A DNA stretch of 44,210 nucleotides from Thermoplasmatota archaeon (GTDB taxonomy: Archaea > Thermoplasmatota > JAKEGO01 > JANQNJ01). The translations under genes were made by a program, and so were the position numbers. Positions 8,139-16,972 of the stretch are shown here, in pieces. The notes under the pieces were generated by a model, which saw only the letters and a program-made list of their open reading frames with translations, did not search any database and was not told the DNA's origin. The stretch spans positions 1 through 44,210 of the forward strand of contig JANQNJ010000038.1 of NCBI GenBank assembly GCA_028279645.1, in the 5' to 3' direction. The stretch's first letter is position 1. Each line of letters opens with the position of its first letter.

Positions 8139-8140
8139 TT

Positions 8141-8172
8141 TCATTAGAATGGTAATGAAATCTCATTAGAAT
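8141..8172. promoter_or_regulatory. Candidate RHH operator: repeated TCATTA/TAATGA
   Basis: Three copies of one six-base element sit just upstream of the sat-cluster TATA box: TCATTA at 8141-8146, its inverse TAATGA at 8153-8158, and TCATTA again at 8163-8168. The two direct copies extend to TCATTAGAAT and start 22 bp apart, about two helical turns. This layout suits cooperative binding of RHH dimers. Binding by the adjacent regulator is inferred. Confidence 0.5.
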
Positions 8173-8221
8173 ACATGATTTTTCCGATGCGGTGCATCAG
8201 GCGCAATGCCGGGAAAACGTT

Positions 8222-8317
8222 GTATATATTTATAGATTGCCATATGAAACCGGTAGTTCCGACCACCATCGAGCAGGGGATCCATCGATAATCGGTCGGC
8301 TGGAACACGGGCTTTTT
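8222..8317 (+). ncRNA. Possible small structured RNA with its own TATA box
   Basis: In the divergent gap, a strong plus-strand TATA-like element (GTATATATTTATAG, about 8222-8234) is not placed for the ligase gene, which has its own TATA at 8355-8365. Downstream, GTTCCGACC at 8256-8264 can pair with GGTCGG...GGAAC at 8294-8306, and a T-rich GGGCTTTTTAG follows at 8309-8317, as for a short RNA with a U-tract end. No known RNA family is recognised, and the stem has a bulge. Treat as a candidate only. Confidence 0.25.
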
Positions 8318-8354
8318 AGCAGATCAGTGGGAGAGAGGGGTTCTGCTCGGTAAA

Positions 8355-8365
8355 GATATTTAAAC
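8355..8365 (+). promoter_or_regulatory. TATA box of the CoA ligase gene
   Basis: GATATTTAAAC lies about 38 nt before the ATG at 8398, predicting a transcript start near 8386 and a short leader containing the GGGGAC ribosome binding site. Confidence 0.6.
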
Positions 8366-8397
8366 ACGGTGTCCTTAACCATCTCCGAGGGGACGTA

Positions 8398-9702
8398 ATG
8401 ACAGGTACCTTCTTCAGCGAAGAGATCGAGACGATGCCGTTGAACGATATGAGGGAGCTTCAGCTAAAGAGGCTCAAGTGGGTCGTTGACCATGCGTACA
8501 GGAACAACAGCACCTACAACGCGCGGTTCAAGGAGGCGGGGGTCTCGCCCGACGACATAAAGAGCCTGGACGACATCACCAAGCTGCCCGTTCTGGCGAA
8601 GGAGGACCTCAGGGAGACCTATCCCTTCGGGCTCACCTGCACGCCGAGCGATTCCTGGGTCGAGCTCCACAGCTCCTCAGGTACTACCGGCAAGCCGGTC
8701 GTGAAGGTCTACACCCAGAAGGACATCGAGACCTGGAGCGAGGTAATGGCGCGAGGCCTCTTTGCTGGAGGCATGAGGGCATCCGACAGGATGCAGTGCG
8801 CCTACGGACTCGGCCTGTTCACAGGCGGTTTCGGATTCTATTACGGAGCGATGAAGCTGGGAGCGATGACGATCCCGACCAGCTCCGGCAACACGAAACG
8901 CCAGATCCTGCTCATGAAGGACTTTGGATCGACCGCGCTGGGAGCCACACCCAGCTACGGTCTGTATCTGGCCGAGGTGGCCAAGGAGATGGGGTTCGAC
9001 CCTGCCAACGATTTCGACCTGAAGATGGGATTCTTCGGGGCGGAGGCCTGGAGTGAGGAGATACGGACCAAGCTGGAGGATGCATGGGGCGATTTCACGG
9101 CACATGAGGCGTTCGGTCTCACCGAGGTGGGCGGTCCTGGCACAAGCTTCGACTGCAAGGAGCGCTGCGGCCTCCACATCAACTCTGACCACTATCTGGT
9201 CGAGTGCGTCGACGAGGAGATGCAGCCGGTCGCCCCGGGCGAGGAGGGGGAGCTGATCATCACGACCCTGACCCATGAGGGGTTCCCCGCGATACGGTTC
9301 CGGACGAAGGACCTGTCGAAGATCGAAGAGGACGCATGTGCTTGCGGAAGGCACCTTGCCAGACATTCCAGGATCCTTGGTCGAAGGGACGATATGATGA
9401 AGATCAAGGGCGTCATCACCTTCCCGAAGCAGATCGAGGAGGCTATTCTGTCTGTTGAGGGTTCCTCCGAGAACTACCAGATCATCAAGTTCAAGGCCGG
9501 CGTCTTCACAGACCTCAAGGTCGAGGTGGAGCCGACGACTGAGAGGTTCGCCCAGGGCAGCCTGGACCAGCTCTCGTCGGCGATATCGGCCGAGATCCAG
9601 TCGATAATCGGCTTGAGGCTCGGTGTGGAGATCGTACCCCCGGGGACGATACCCAGGAGCGAGGGGAAGGCGAAGCGCGTCATCGATATGACCGGCGAGT
9701 GA
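8398..9702 (+). CDS. Phenylacetate-CoA ligase family (AMP-forming)
   Basis: A 434-residue member of the PaaK branch of adenylate-forming enzymes, which activate an aryl acid with ATP and CoA. Motifs in order: the nucleotide loop HSSSGTTGKP near residues 91-100, AFGLTEVGGPG (adenine-site region) near 240, RFRTKDL near 300, the hinge GRRDDMMKIKGV near 330, and a C-terminal RSEGKAKRVID typical of PaaK. Cysteines in CKERC and CACGRH are in the positions often cited for a structural metal site in this family. Archaeal members commonly work on indole- or phenylacetate made from aromatic amino acids, but no partner oxidoreductase is present here. The start has GGGGAC just upstream. Confidence 0.88.
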   Translation: MTGTFFSEEIETMPLNDMRELQLKRLKWVVDHAYRNNSTYNARFKEAGVSPDDIKSLDDITKLPVLAKEDLRETYPFGLTCTPSDSWVELHSSSGTTGKPVVKVYTQKDIETWSEVMARGLFAGGMRASDRMQCAYGLGLFTGGFGFYYGAMKLGAMTIPTSSGNTKRQILLMKDFGSTALGATPSYGLYLAEVAKEMGFDPANDFDLKMGFFGAEAWSEEIRTKLEDAWGDFTAHEAFGLTEVGGPGTSFDCKERCGLHINSDHYLVECVDEEMQPVAPGEEGELIITTLTHEGFPAIRFRTKDLSKIEEDACACGRHLARHSRILGRRDDMMKIKGVITFPKQIEEAILSVEGSSENYQIIKFKAGVFTDLKVEVEPTTERFAQGSLDQLSSAISAEIQSIIGLRLGVEIVPPGTIPRSEGKAKRVIDMTGE

Positions 9703-9781
9703 GGACACGATCCCGATAGGGTTGGGTCAACCGGCCGTTCGGCTCGTATGTTCCGTTGCCTAGATTTACCACAAATGGAAC

Positions 9782-9792
9782 ATTATTTATCC
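9782..9792 (+). promoter_or_regulatory. TATA box of serS
   Basis: ATTATTTATCC about 45-50 nt before the GTG start at 9834 predicts a transcript start near 9811. This makes the longer upstream reading frame from 9756 unlikely to be translated in full. Confidence 0.55.
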
Positions 9793-9833
9793 CTGAAGCG
9801 ATTTGTTCAACGACCCGAAAAGGGGGTATCACC

Positions 9834-11123
9834 GTGCTTGACATCAGGTACATAAGAGAGAACACAGAAGAGGCCAGAAGGCGATTGCTCGGAAGGGGCG
9901 AGGAGTGGGCAGGACCGTTCGACGAGCTCCTGTCGACAGACGAGAGTTGGAGGGGCGCCCTGACCGAGGTCAACGAGCTCAGACAGCGCAGGAACGAGGC
10001 CTCTCGATCGATACCCAAGATGGATGACGGGGACGAGAAGAAGAAGCTGATCGAGGAGGTTCGCGAGCTCAAGGAGAGGATGGACGGCCTCGAGGACGAC
10101 CTGAAGAAGCTCGAGGAGAAGAGGACCGACCTCCTACTCAACATCCCGAACCTCCCTGTTGAGAACGTTCCCGTCGGGAGCGACGAGGCCGACAACGAGA
10201 TCGTCAGGACCTGGGGCGAGCCCAAGGAGCACGAATTCGATGCGAAGGGCCACGAAGAGATCGGTGAATCCTTGGGCATCATCGACTTCGAGAGGGGAGT
10301 AAAGATATCCGGTTCCGGATTCTATGCGCTGAGAGGCGACGGGGCCAAGCTCGAGAGGGCGCTCATCTGCTTCATGCTGGACCTGCACGCCGAGCAGGGG
10401 TACGAGGAGATATTCCCCACGATCATCGTCAACGAGAAGGCGATGATAGGCACCGGCCAGCTGCCCAAGTTCAAGGACGACATGTACTGGATCGAGAGCG
10501 ACAACATGTTCCTTGTTCCCACCGCCGAGGTCCCGCTCACCAATATGCTCATGGACGAGATCCTGGACGAGGACTCCCTGCCCATATGGTTCAACGCCTA
10601 CACGCCGTGCTTCCGGAGGGAGGCGGGCCGCCATGCGGACACCAAGGGGATAATCAGGGTGCATCAGTTCAACAAGGTGGAGCTGGTCAAGTTCTCCACA
10701 CCTGAGAGCTCGTTCGACGAGCTTGAGGGGTTGACAGCGGATGCAGAAGAGGTCCTGAAGAGGCTGAAGATACCGTACCGCGTATCGCTCCTCTGCACAG
10801 GCGATCTCGGATTCTCCTCAGCTAAGACCTACGATCTGGAAGCTTACCTTCCATCAAGGAACGATTACGTCGAGATATCGAGCTGTTCCGATTTCACCGA
10901 CTATCAGGCCAGGAGGGCCAACATCAGGTACAGGCCTAAGGGCGAGAGCAAGCCGAGGATCCTGCACACGCTGAACGGCTCCGGCATCGCCATCGGTCGA
11001 ACGATGGTCGCCATCCTGGACAACTACCAGCAGGCGGACGGTACCGTCGTCGTCCCCGAGGTCCTCAGACCGTATATGGGCATAGATGTCATCGAGAAGC
11101 AGCCGTTATGGAGACCTATCTGA
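9834..11123 (+). CDS. serS: Seryl-tRNA synthetase
   Basis: A class II synthetase that charges tRNA-Ser. I place the start at the GTG at 9834 (protein [10 protein letters not shown], 429 residues), because this matches the universal SerRS N-terminus and follows AGGGGGTAT. The frame opens earlier at 9756, but a TATA box lies inside that extension. Residues about 30-105 form the long tRNA-binding coiled coil, rich in K/E. Class II motif 2 is [20 protein letters not shown], and motif 3 is [18 protein letters not shown] near the end. This is the common SerRS type, not the rare methanogenic form. It follows the CoA ligase gene but has its own promoter. Confidence 0.96.
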   Translation: MLDIRYIRENTEEARRRLLGRGEEWAGPFDELLSTDESWRGALTEVNELRQRRNEASRSIPKMDDGDEKKKLIEEVRELKERMDGLEDDLKKLEEKRTDLLLNIPNLPVENVPVGSDEADNEIVRTWGEPKEHEFDAKGHEEIGESLGIIDFERGVKISGSGFYALRGDGAKLERALICFMLDLHAEQGYEEIFPTIIVNEKAMIGTGQLPKFKDDMYWIESDNMFLVPTAEVPLTNMLMDEILDEDSLPIWFNAYTPCFRREAGRHADTKGIIRVHQFNKVELVKFSTPESSFDELEGLTADAEEVLKRLKIPYRVSLLCTGDLGFSSAKTYDLEAYLPSRNDYVEISSCSDFTDYQARRANIRYRPKGESKPRILHTLNGSGIAIGRTMVAILDNYQQADGTVVVPEVLRPYMGIDVIEKQPLWRPI

Positions 11124-11200
11124 ACAAGAAGGTACAGGACACCCATCCTTGGACCTGTCGGACCTCCCTCTATACTTGTAGATGTTGTCCATTAGGGACA

Positions 11201-11210
11201 TTATTATATA
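11201..11210 (+). promoter_or_regulatory. TATA box of the secreted clostripain-like gene
   Basis: TTATTATATA lies 36-45 nt before the ATG at 11246, with GAGGGATG between it and the start serving as ribosome binding region. Confidence 0.55.
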
Positions 11211-11245
11211 GGTGAGCCAAACATCAGGCTCCGAGGGATGACAAG

Positions 11246-14200
11246 ATGCCTAGGACATCACTTGTTAGATCGATAGGATTACTCATGGCAATGCTTGCGG
11301 TCGCGATACTCGCGTTCGCAGCTGCGGCAGCGGCCGATGACGGTTACGAGGAGAACGACAACAGCCTCACCGCGGCCTGGATCGACCCGGGAGTGTTCGC
11401 GGACCTCTCCTCCGAGGACGACGACTATTACAAGGTCAACCTGTCCGCATCGGACGACGTTAGAGTGACGGTTTGGTACGAGACCAGCTCGGCCGGCCAG
11501 GGGCTCTACCTGTACAACTCGACCATGGTCCTCGTTGACTCCTCCACGGATGCCGATGGTGAGGAGATGGTCAACGGCACCGGACTCGATGCGGGTGTGT
11601 ACTACATCCTTGTCGATCACGGCACATCCAACTCCGACTATCACATGGCAGTGGTTAACATGGGCGGAGTCGCCGATCAGTGGCTCTTCCTGGTCTACCT
11701 TGATGCGGACAACGACCTGGAGTCTGCAGGTGACGAGGACGTGGTCGAGATGGAGCAGGTCGGTTCCGGTGACGGGCTGTGGATCCTAGCACTCCATGAT
11801 CGATGGGATTCCAATGATACGACAATCAAGTTCATCAGGGACGGCGACAACGTCTCGCTCCCGATATGGGTGGTGAACAGATCATGGACCGATGAGGCGA
11901 ACATGGGCAACGCCTCTACCCTCATCGAGTGGTACGACTGGTGCATGAGGTCCTTCGCCCTTAGCACGAACGTCATGCTGGACCTATGGGACCATGGCGG
12001 AGGACACTGGGGAGTATGCTGGGACGACACGGACGGTCACGACAACCTGGGGGTTGTGGAGCTCGGCTGGGCCTTGAACCAGATCGAGGACCAGCACGGT
12101 GTGATAGAGCTGTTCGGCCTGGACGCGTGCCTCATGGCCATGGTGGAGGTCGCCCTGGAGGCGAACGGGACCGCCAACTACTTCCTGGCATCGGAGGAGA
12201 CGGAACCGGGCGACGGCTGGGAATACCAGCTCTTCCTGGATGACCTTCGCAACAACGTCACGACCTGGAACGGCTCCCATCTGGCACAGAAGATCATCGA
12301 GACCTACATGGTTAGGTATGCGGGCTACGGGGATGTCACCCTTTCGTACATCGACATGATGAACTCGCCGGACACAGTTGCGAAAAAGGTGGATGACCTC
12401 GCCGACGCGCTTATGGTGAACATATCGGAGCACAACGACGATGTTGCGACCGCACGAGGCAACAGCCAGGAATATCACGACGATGACATAATCGATCTGT
12501 ACGACTTCGCCTGGTCGCTGTTCAACGAGAGCGCCAACGCAACCATCGACCTGCTCTGCGCCGGTGTCATGGATGCGATCAATGACACCGTTCTATACGA
12601 GGACCATGGGTCTGCTCTGCCAGGCAGCTACGGACTCTCCATCTACTATCCTGACACCTATTCGAGCATCTATGACGATTTCGCGTTCACCTGGACCGAT
12701 TGGGATGAGCTGATACAGGCGGTCAACGGGTCAGGAGTTGACAACGATACCGATGACAGCTTCGAGGAGAACGATGACAGCGGATCTGCTGCGGAGATCG
12801 ATTTCGGCTATTACGTTAACCTCACCTGCGCTGACGACGATTGGTACAAGGTCTACCTGACGGCGGGCGACATGATCGGAGTCAACATCTTCTTCGACAA
12901 CGGCTCCGCTGACCTTGACCTCTTCCTATACGACCCGTCCCTGCTTGAGATGAACGCTTCAGAATCGTACAGGTCGTGGGAGGGCTTGGAGAACGTGGCC
13001 TCCACCACAGGCTGGCACTATATCGAGGTCTATCTGTACGAGAACGGCACCCAATACGAGATGAGCGTCAGGACCGATGACGAGTTCGAGGAGAACGACG
13101 ATCAGGGTTCTGCGGCTGCCATCACGGCCGGCAACAGGACAGGCCTGGAGTGCTTCGACAACGATTACTACAAGGTCTTCCTGTGGGTGGGCGAGGAGAT
13201 CAACGCCACGATCTGGTTCAACAACACGCTGGCCGACATAGACCTCTCCCTGTATGATACGAACGGATCATCGCTGGACGAGTCCGAGTCGGTCTCAGGG
13301 AGCGAGTCTGTCACCGGGACGGCAACGGTCACCGGCTGGTATTACATCAATGTGTACAACTACACCAATGCGACGACATACGACATGTACATTGTGATCG
13401 ACAGAGCCTACGGCGGCAGCATCGTAGTTGACGACGACGTGGGATGGTGGACCGACTTCACCTCGATCCAGGACGCAGTGTACGCCGCCGATAACGGGAC
13501 GACCATCTTCGTATATACAGGCAATTATTCCGAGGAGGTCCTTGTGAATCTCACAGTATCGTTCGTCGGGAACGGCACGGACATGACCTTCGTTACCGGC
13601 TGGAACATCTCCGACGTGTTCAATGTAACTGGGGCATGGGTGAACTTCACGGGTCTGAACATATCTAACGGTAACAGCTCCGGCATCATCTTCTACTACA
13701 CATGGAACGGCACTGTCGCCAACTGCAACGTGAGCAACAACAACCGTACCGGGATCAGGATCGAGTATTCCGACAACATGACCATCACCAACTCGTATAT
13801 CTGCAACAACGGGGATGGCATCTTTATCAACGGAACGAACAACACCTTGATCCAGCATTGTACCTTCCTGAACAACACCGGTGGCGGAGGCAACTACAAC
13901 GATGGGGTCAGAGGGAAATGGAACGTATCGAACTTGACCGTCTTCGACAACTACTTCGCCAAGAACTCGTACGGGGTGGACCTCGACTCCTGGGATGAGC
14001 TCACGAACTTCTGGAATATCGAGATATCGTACAACGAAATGTACGACCATTCCGATGAAGGTATATGGGCCAGCCACCTCGCGAACTCGTCGATCCACAA
14101 TAACACCTTCAACTTCAACTATGGTGGAATGTACTTAGACATGAGCAGCGATCTCACTATAGCGAACAACGATGTCTCCTGGGGCGACGAGGGGATGGTC

Positions 14201-14812
14201 TTCTACAATTGCGACGGGCTTGGGATCCTGAACAACACGGTGAGCTACAACAATGACGTGGCGATCTTCACCCACGGCGGTACGGGGTTCTCATACATCT
14301 GGTGGAACTACATCCATAATAATTCATGTAGCGGTCTTAACCTGGCCAATGGCGAGTACATTGAGGTCATCAACAACAGCTTGATGCATAATGCCGAGAA
14401 CGGCACCTCCCTCTGGAACGTCTCGAACACCGAGATAGCCTACAACGAGATCATGAACAACACCGGCTATGGTGTCAGCCTGTTCAACTCCTCGGTCTGC
14501 ATGGTCCACAACAACAACTTCCTCTGGAACGGCGGAAACACCTCCCAGGGATACGATAATGCGTTCTCGAACCAGTGGGACAACGGCACCCACGGGAACT
14601 GGTGGGGCGACTACAACGGAACCGACTCCAATGGTGACGGGATAGGTGATTCCCCGTACGGCATCGAAGGGACAACGACCGCCGACGACTACCCGCTGGT
14701 CAACACAACGAACACTACAGCACCAGAGAAGGTACCAGAGCTTACCGTGCTCCTGGGAAGCGCCGGCATGGTCGCCATGTTCGCCATCTTCCGAAGGAAG
14801 CGTAGGTTCTAG
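11246..14812 (+). CDS. Secreted clostripain-like (C11) protease with PPC domains, beta-helix and C-terminal anchor
   Basis: An 1,188-residue surface protein. Residues 1-30 are a signal peptide ending in AAAAADD. A pre-peptidase C-terminal (PPC)-like beta domain follows (about 30-132, opening YEENDNS). Residues about 140-490 match clostripain/C11 peptidases: VYLDADNDLE, the catalytic His in LWDHGGG (H250), and the catalytic Cys in GLDACLMA (C295). Two more PPC-like domains (about 505-605 and 607-705) each open with FEENDD. Residues about 720-1150 form a NosD-type right-handed beta-helix with many N-x-S/T sequons and repeated NNT/NNS turns. The tail VPELTVLLG, a hydrophobic segment and RRKRRF resemble archaeal sorting/anchor tails. 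C11 enzymes cleave after Arg or Lys and often self-process. The fusion with a beta-helix suggests a glycan-facing, heavily glycosylated protein. Confidence 0.85.
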   Translation: MPRTSLVRSIGLLMAMLAVAILAFAAAAAADDGYEENDNSLTAAWIDPGVFADLSSEDDDYYKVNLSASDDVRVTVWYETSSAGQGLYLYNSTMVLVDSSTDADGEEMVNGTGLDAGVYYILVDHGTSNSDYHMAVVNMGGVADQWLFLVYLDADNDLESAGDEDVVEMEQVGSGDGLWILALHDRWDSNDTTIKFIRDGDNVSLPIWVVNRSWTDEANMGNASTLIEWYDWCMRSFALSTNVMLDLWDHGGGHWGVCWDDTDGHDNLGVVELGWALNQIEDQHGVIELFGLDACLMAMVEVALEANGTANYFLASEETEPGDGWEYQLFLDDLRNNVTTWNGSHLAQKIIETYMVRYAGYGDVTLSYIDMMNSPDTVAKKVDDLADALMVNISEHNDDVATARGNSQEYHDDDIIDLYDFAWSLFNESANATIDLLCAGVMDAINDTVLYEDHGSALPGSYGLSIYYPDTYSSIYDDFAFTWTDWDELIQAVNGSGVDNDTDDSFEENDDSGSAAEIDFGYYVNLTCADDDWYKVYLTAGDMIGVNIFFDNGSADLDLFLYDPSLLEMNASESYRSWEGLENVASTTGWHYIEVYLYENGTQYEMSVRTDDEFEENDDQGSAAAITAGNRTGLECFDNDYYKVFLWVGEEINATIWFNNTLADIDLSLYDTNGSSLDESESVSGSESVTGTATVTGWYYINVYNYTNATTYDMYIVIDRAYGGSIVVDDDVGWWTDFTSIQDAVYAADNGTTIFVYTGNYSEEVLVNLTVSFVGNGTDMTFVTGWNISDVFNVTGAWVNFTGLNISNGNSSGIIFYYTWNGTVANCNVSNNNRTGIRIEYSDNMTITNSYICNNGDGIFINGTNNTLIQHCTFLNNTGGGGNYNDGVRGKWNVSNLTVFDNYFAKNSYGVDLDSWDELTNFWNIEISYNEMYDHSDEGIWASHLANSSIHNNTFNFNYGGMYLDMSSDLTIANNDVSWGDEGMVFYNCDGLGILNNTVSYNNDVAIFTHGGTGFSYIWWNYIHNNSCSGLNLANGEYIEVINNSLMHNAENGTSLWNVSNTEIAYNEIMNNTGYGVSLFNSSVCMVHNNNFLWNGGNTSQGYDNAFSNQWDNGTHGNWWGDYNGTDSNGDGIGDSPYGIEGTTTADDYPLVNTTNTTAPEKVPELTVLLGSAGMVAMFAIFRRKRRF

Positions 14813-14939
14813 ATCAACTGTGGAACGATATCGATGCGGACCGGGCATCCAGGCCGGTCCGCAATGTTAATTATCAACAGCGAAAGCACTGGACGCAAAG
14901 GTGTGGCACTGAACGGTAGAAGGGTGGGTTCAGGGATGA

Positions 14940-15137
14940 TCAGAGATCGAACTCCGACTTGAGCAGCGTGCTGGCGCTCTTGAACATGCCCTCGGCGCCG
15001 CCCATCTCCTTGAATATCTCGGGGTCGAGATCATCGGTGGATATCTGGGACTTGCAGATATCACATCTAGTGAAGCCATCCTCCATTATCGCTAGAACAT
15101 CGATCTCTATGATCTCATCGCAGAACGGGCATATCAC
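14940..15137 (-). CDS. Small zinc-ribbon protein, about 65 aa
   Basis: The frame is open much further upstream, but that part is a shadow of the 588-residue gene. I place the start at the GTG at 15137, which follows GGGGAG by about 9 nt. The protein begins MICPFCDEIIEIDV and has a second pair, CDIC, about 32 residues on, so two CxxC knuckles should bind one zinc. The rest is acidic and helical (DDLDPEIFKEMGG) and ends in LLKSEFDL. A TATA-like CATAAATCCC near 15170-15180 would start transcription close by. Such ribbons often act as adaptors or nucleic acid binders; no partner is evident. Confidence 0.55.
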   Translation of the reverse strand: MICPFCDEIIEIDVLAIMEDGFTRCDICKSQISTDDLDPEIFKEMGGAEGMFKSASTLLKSEFDL

Positions 15138-15202
15138 CTGCAAGGTCTCCCCGTTGAGAAATCGAGATAGGGATTTATGAACCTTTCTATGGAAATTACA
15201 TC

Positions 15203-16969
15203 CTATCGTTGGATAGGCGGACCTCTCCTTACCCCGTGGTCGGCTCTGCCCGGGGGATCCTGACGCCTGTTCCGGAGATCCGTGGAGCGGGCTGCAGGCT
15301 TGCTCTCGCCCTTCCTCCGGGTGACCTTGATGAGCACGACGAACACGGCAGCGGCTACGGCCAGCAAGAGCTGCTGGACGACGCTGCCTATAGGGAGGAT
15401 GTCGAAGACCTCGCTCTCGAGGAAGACCTCGATCTCGGAGGTCGAGAAAGTCGGGTCGTGATAGATGTTCTTCCCCGTGGGGTAGACGAATCCGCCGAGA
15501 ACGTAGATGCCCGAAAAGATCCCATCCTCCGTCCGGTTGAACACCCTCCTGATGCCGTTCACACCGAACAGGACAGGCACCCTGGTCCCGTCGACCTTCG
15601 CATGGTCGACCCATTCGAAGGTACCCCTCTCGGCCCAGTTGTCGTGGAAGCCGATATGTTTGACAGGCTTGTACGGGGTCGGTAGCGTCTTGTTGGCCGA
15701 TGAGGCGTTATCCGGTGATGCTCCGGCATTGGAGGCGGTCCCCTGCCGTTTTGCTGTATCTGCTTTCTGCTGGTCGCGATCGTCCTGTTTGGAGCTGGAA
15801 TCGCGCTTGACGACGACCGAGTCGGTGTTGCCGTCCTTGAAGACCACGCCTCCGTCGCCGCTCACCTGGTTGCCGGTAAGGAGCGGAAGTAGGTCGCCCT
15901 TGATGTGTCGGAGGAACTCCTTCTGAACCTGATAACCGAAGAAGGTAGAGGTGAGCAGAACGAGCTTGGTCTGGGCCATGCCGTGGGTGGGCCATCCGAT
16001 GATCTCGATGTCGTACTTGAAGTCGGCGGATACCACGGTGCCGGTGTAGGACTGGGACTTCTTCTTTGTGACGCTGGTGACCTTGTTGTCATCCTGTTTA
16101 TTCAGCTCGATCTCGTACCACGGGATGCCGTCGATGGTCTCAGTGGACCGGGACATATTGAGACGAATGGTGAACGCCACCAAGTCCACCGTCCTGAGAG
16201 ATCCCTTCACCGGGATGTCCTCGGCCCATAACCTGACGACGAACTGGCCCGAGGCCACATTCCCCTGGACCAAGGTGAAGTTCCATGCCGTTCTGAGGCT
16301 GGCATACCTGTGAATCTTCTCGTGGTGCTTCTGGCCGGTCTGGTTCGTGGTCCGTTTGAAGGCGTTGTCCGGGCTGTCGAAGTCCCTGGAATCGAATAGG
16401 CCGTTCCCGTTCTCGTCGGTGAACTCCAGGATCCCGAGGAAGCGCTGGATGGATATCCCGTCCACGACCAGGGAGCGGGTTCCTATTGTGACACCGTTCT
16501 CGTCGACTATGTCCGCACCGCCCACCGATCTTGTGGTCTTCGCGTAAAGCAGAGGGAAGTTGGCCTGCTGCTGGGTGCCGTGGATGACGCCGAACCTGCT
16601 CTTGTTGTTCAGCGTGCCGACGGAGGCGATGCTCCCGCCTCCCCAGTCGACGATGCTGTTCATGTCGAGGTCGGAGCTGGGAGCGTGCTTCTTCTGAGCG
16701 TTGTTGCCCAGCGGTGCCATCGCTCCTACCTGGACAGTGATGATCGGGAGGAGCGCAAGGGTCAGGAACATGACCGCGACGAAAACCGGTATCAATGCTC
16801 TGGATCCACGCAGGTAAAGGAGCAGCATCCCCGAGAGGTCCCTATTGGTATTGAGACTGAGCGTAGCCGGAGGCCGGCGATCATGATCTATCGATAGATA
16901 ACGATGGCTGCATGGGGAGGAGCTGCCGGCCCCTTTGCCAGACCTTCCGGGGATGCTGCCGTGTTTCAT
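15203..16969 (-). CDS. Membrane-anchored surface protein, paralogue of the upstream gene
   Basis: A 588-residue protein of unknown function. The ATG at 16969 follows AAGGTGTGAACG and lies 3 nt after the stop of the 469-residue paralogue, so translation is likely coupled. A basic N-terminal tail of about 55 residues precedes a membrane segment (LIPVFVAVMFLTLALLPIITV). The outside part shares landmarks with the upstream protein: FGVIHGT (FGVIYGT there), YAKTTR (YSRMAR), and near the C-terminus FVYPTGKNIYHDP (FNYPAGERIYHDP). A Ser/Asp/Lys-rich linker near 395-440 is unique to this copy. A second membrane segment near 535-555 is followed by an Arg/Pro-rich cytoplasmic tail. I know of no named family; it is a tandem duplication that has diverged. 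Confidence 0.7.
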   Translation of the reverse strand: MKHGSIPGRSGKGAGSSSPCSHRYLSIDHDRRPPATLSLNTNRDLSGMLLLYLRGSRALIPVFVAVMFLTLALLPIITVQVGAMAPLGNNAQKKHAPSSDLDMNSIVDWGGGSIASVGTLNNKSRFGVIHGTQQQANFPLLYAKTTRSVGGADIVDENGVTIGTRSLVVDGISIQRFLGILEFTDENGNGLFDSRDFDSPDNAFKRTTNQTGQKHHEKIHRYASLRTAWNFTLVQGNVASGQFVVRLWAEDIPVKGSLRTVDLVAFTIRLNMSRSTETIDGIPWYEIELNKQDDNKVTSVTKKKSQSYTGTVVSADFKYDIEIIGWPTHGMAQTKLVLLTSTFFGYQVQKEFLRHIKGDLLPLLTGNQVSGDGGVVFKDGNTDSVVVKRDSSSKQDDRDQQKADTAKRQGTASNAGASPDNASSANKTLPTPYKPVKHIGFHDNWAERGTFEWVDHAKVDGTRVPVLFGVNGIRRVFNRTEDGIFSGIYVLGGFVYPTGKNIYHDPTFSTSEIEVFLESEVFDILPIGSVVQQLLLAVAAAVFVVLIKVTRRKGESKPAARSTDLRNRRQDPPGRADHGVRRGPPIQR

Positions 16970-16972
16970 CGT

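Noticed and set aside
13295-14098. A 267-residue minus-strand frame inside the beta-helix region.
   Set aside because: The plus-strand frame carries the clear NosD-type repeats. The antisense frame has none.
15138-15614. N-terminal extension of the zinc-ribbon frame to 224 residues.
   Set aside because: The extra part overlaps the C-terminal coding region of the 588-residue surface protein in another frame and has low-complexity H/R/G composition. Only the last ~65 residues look real.
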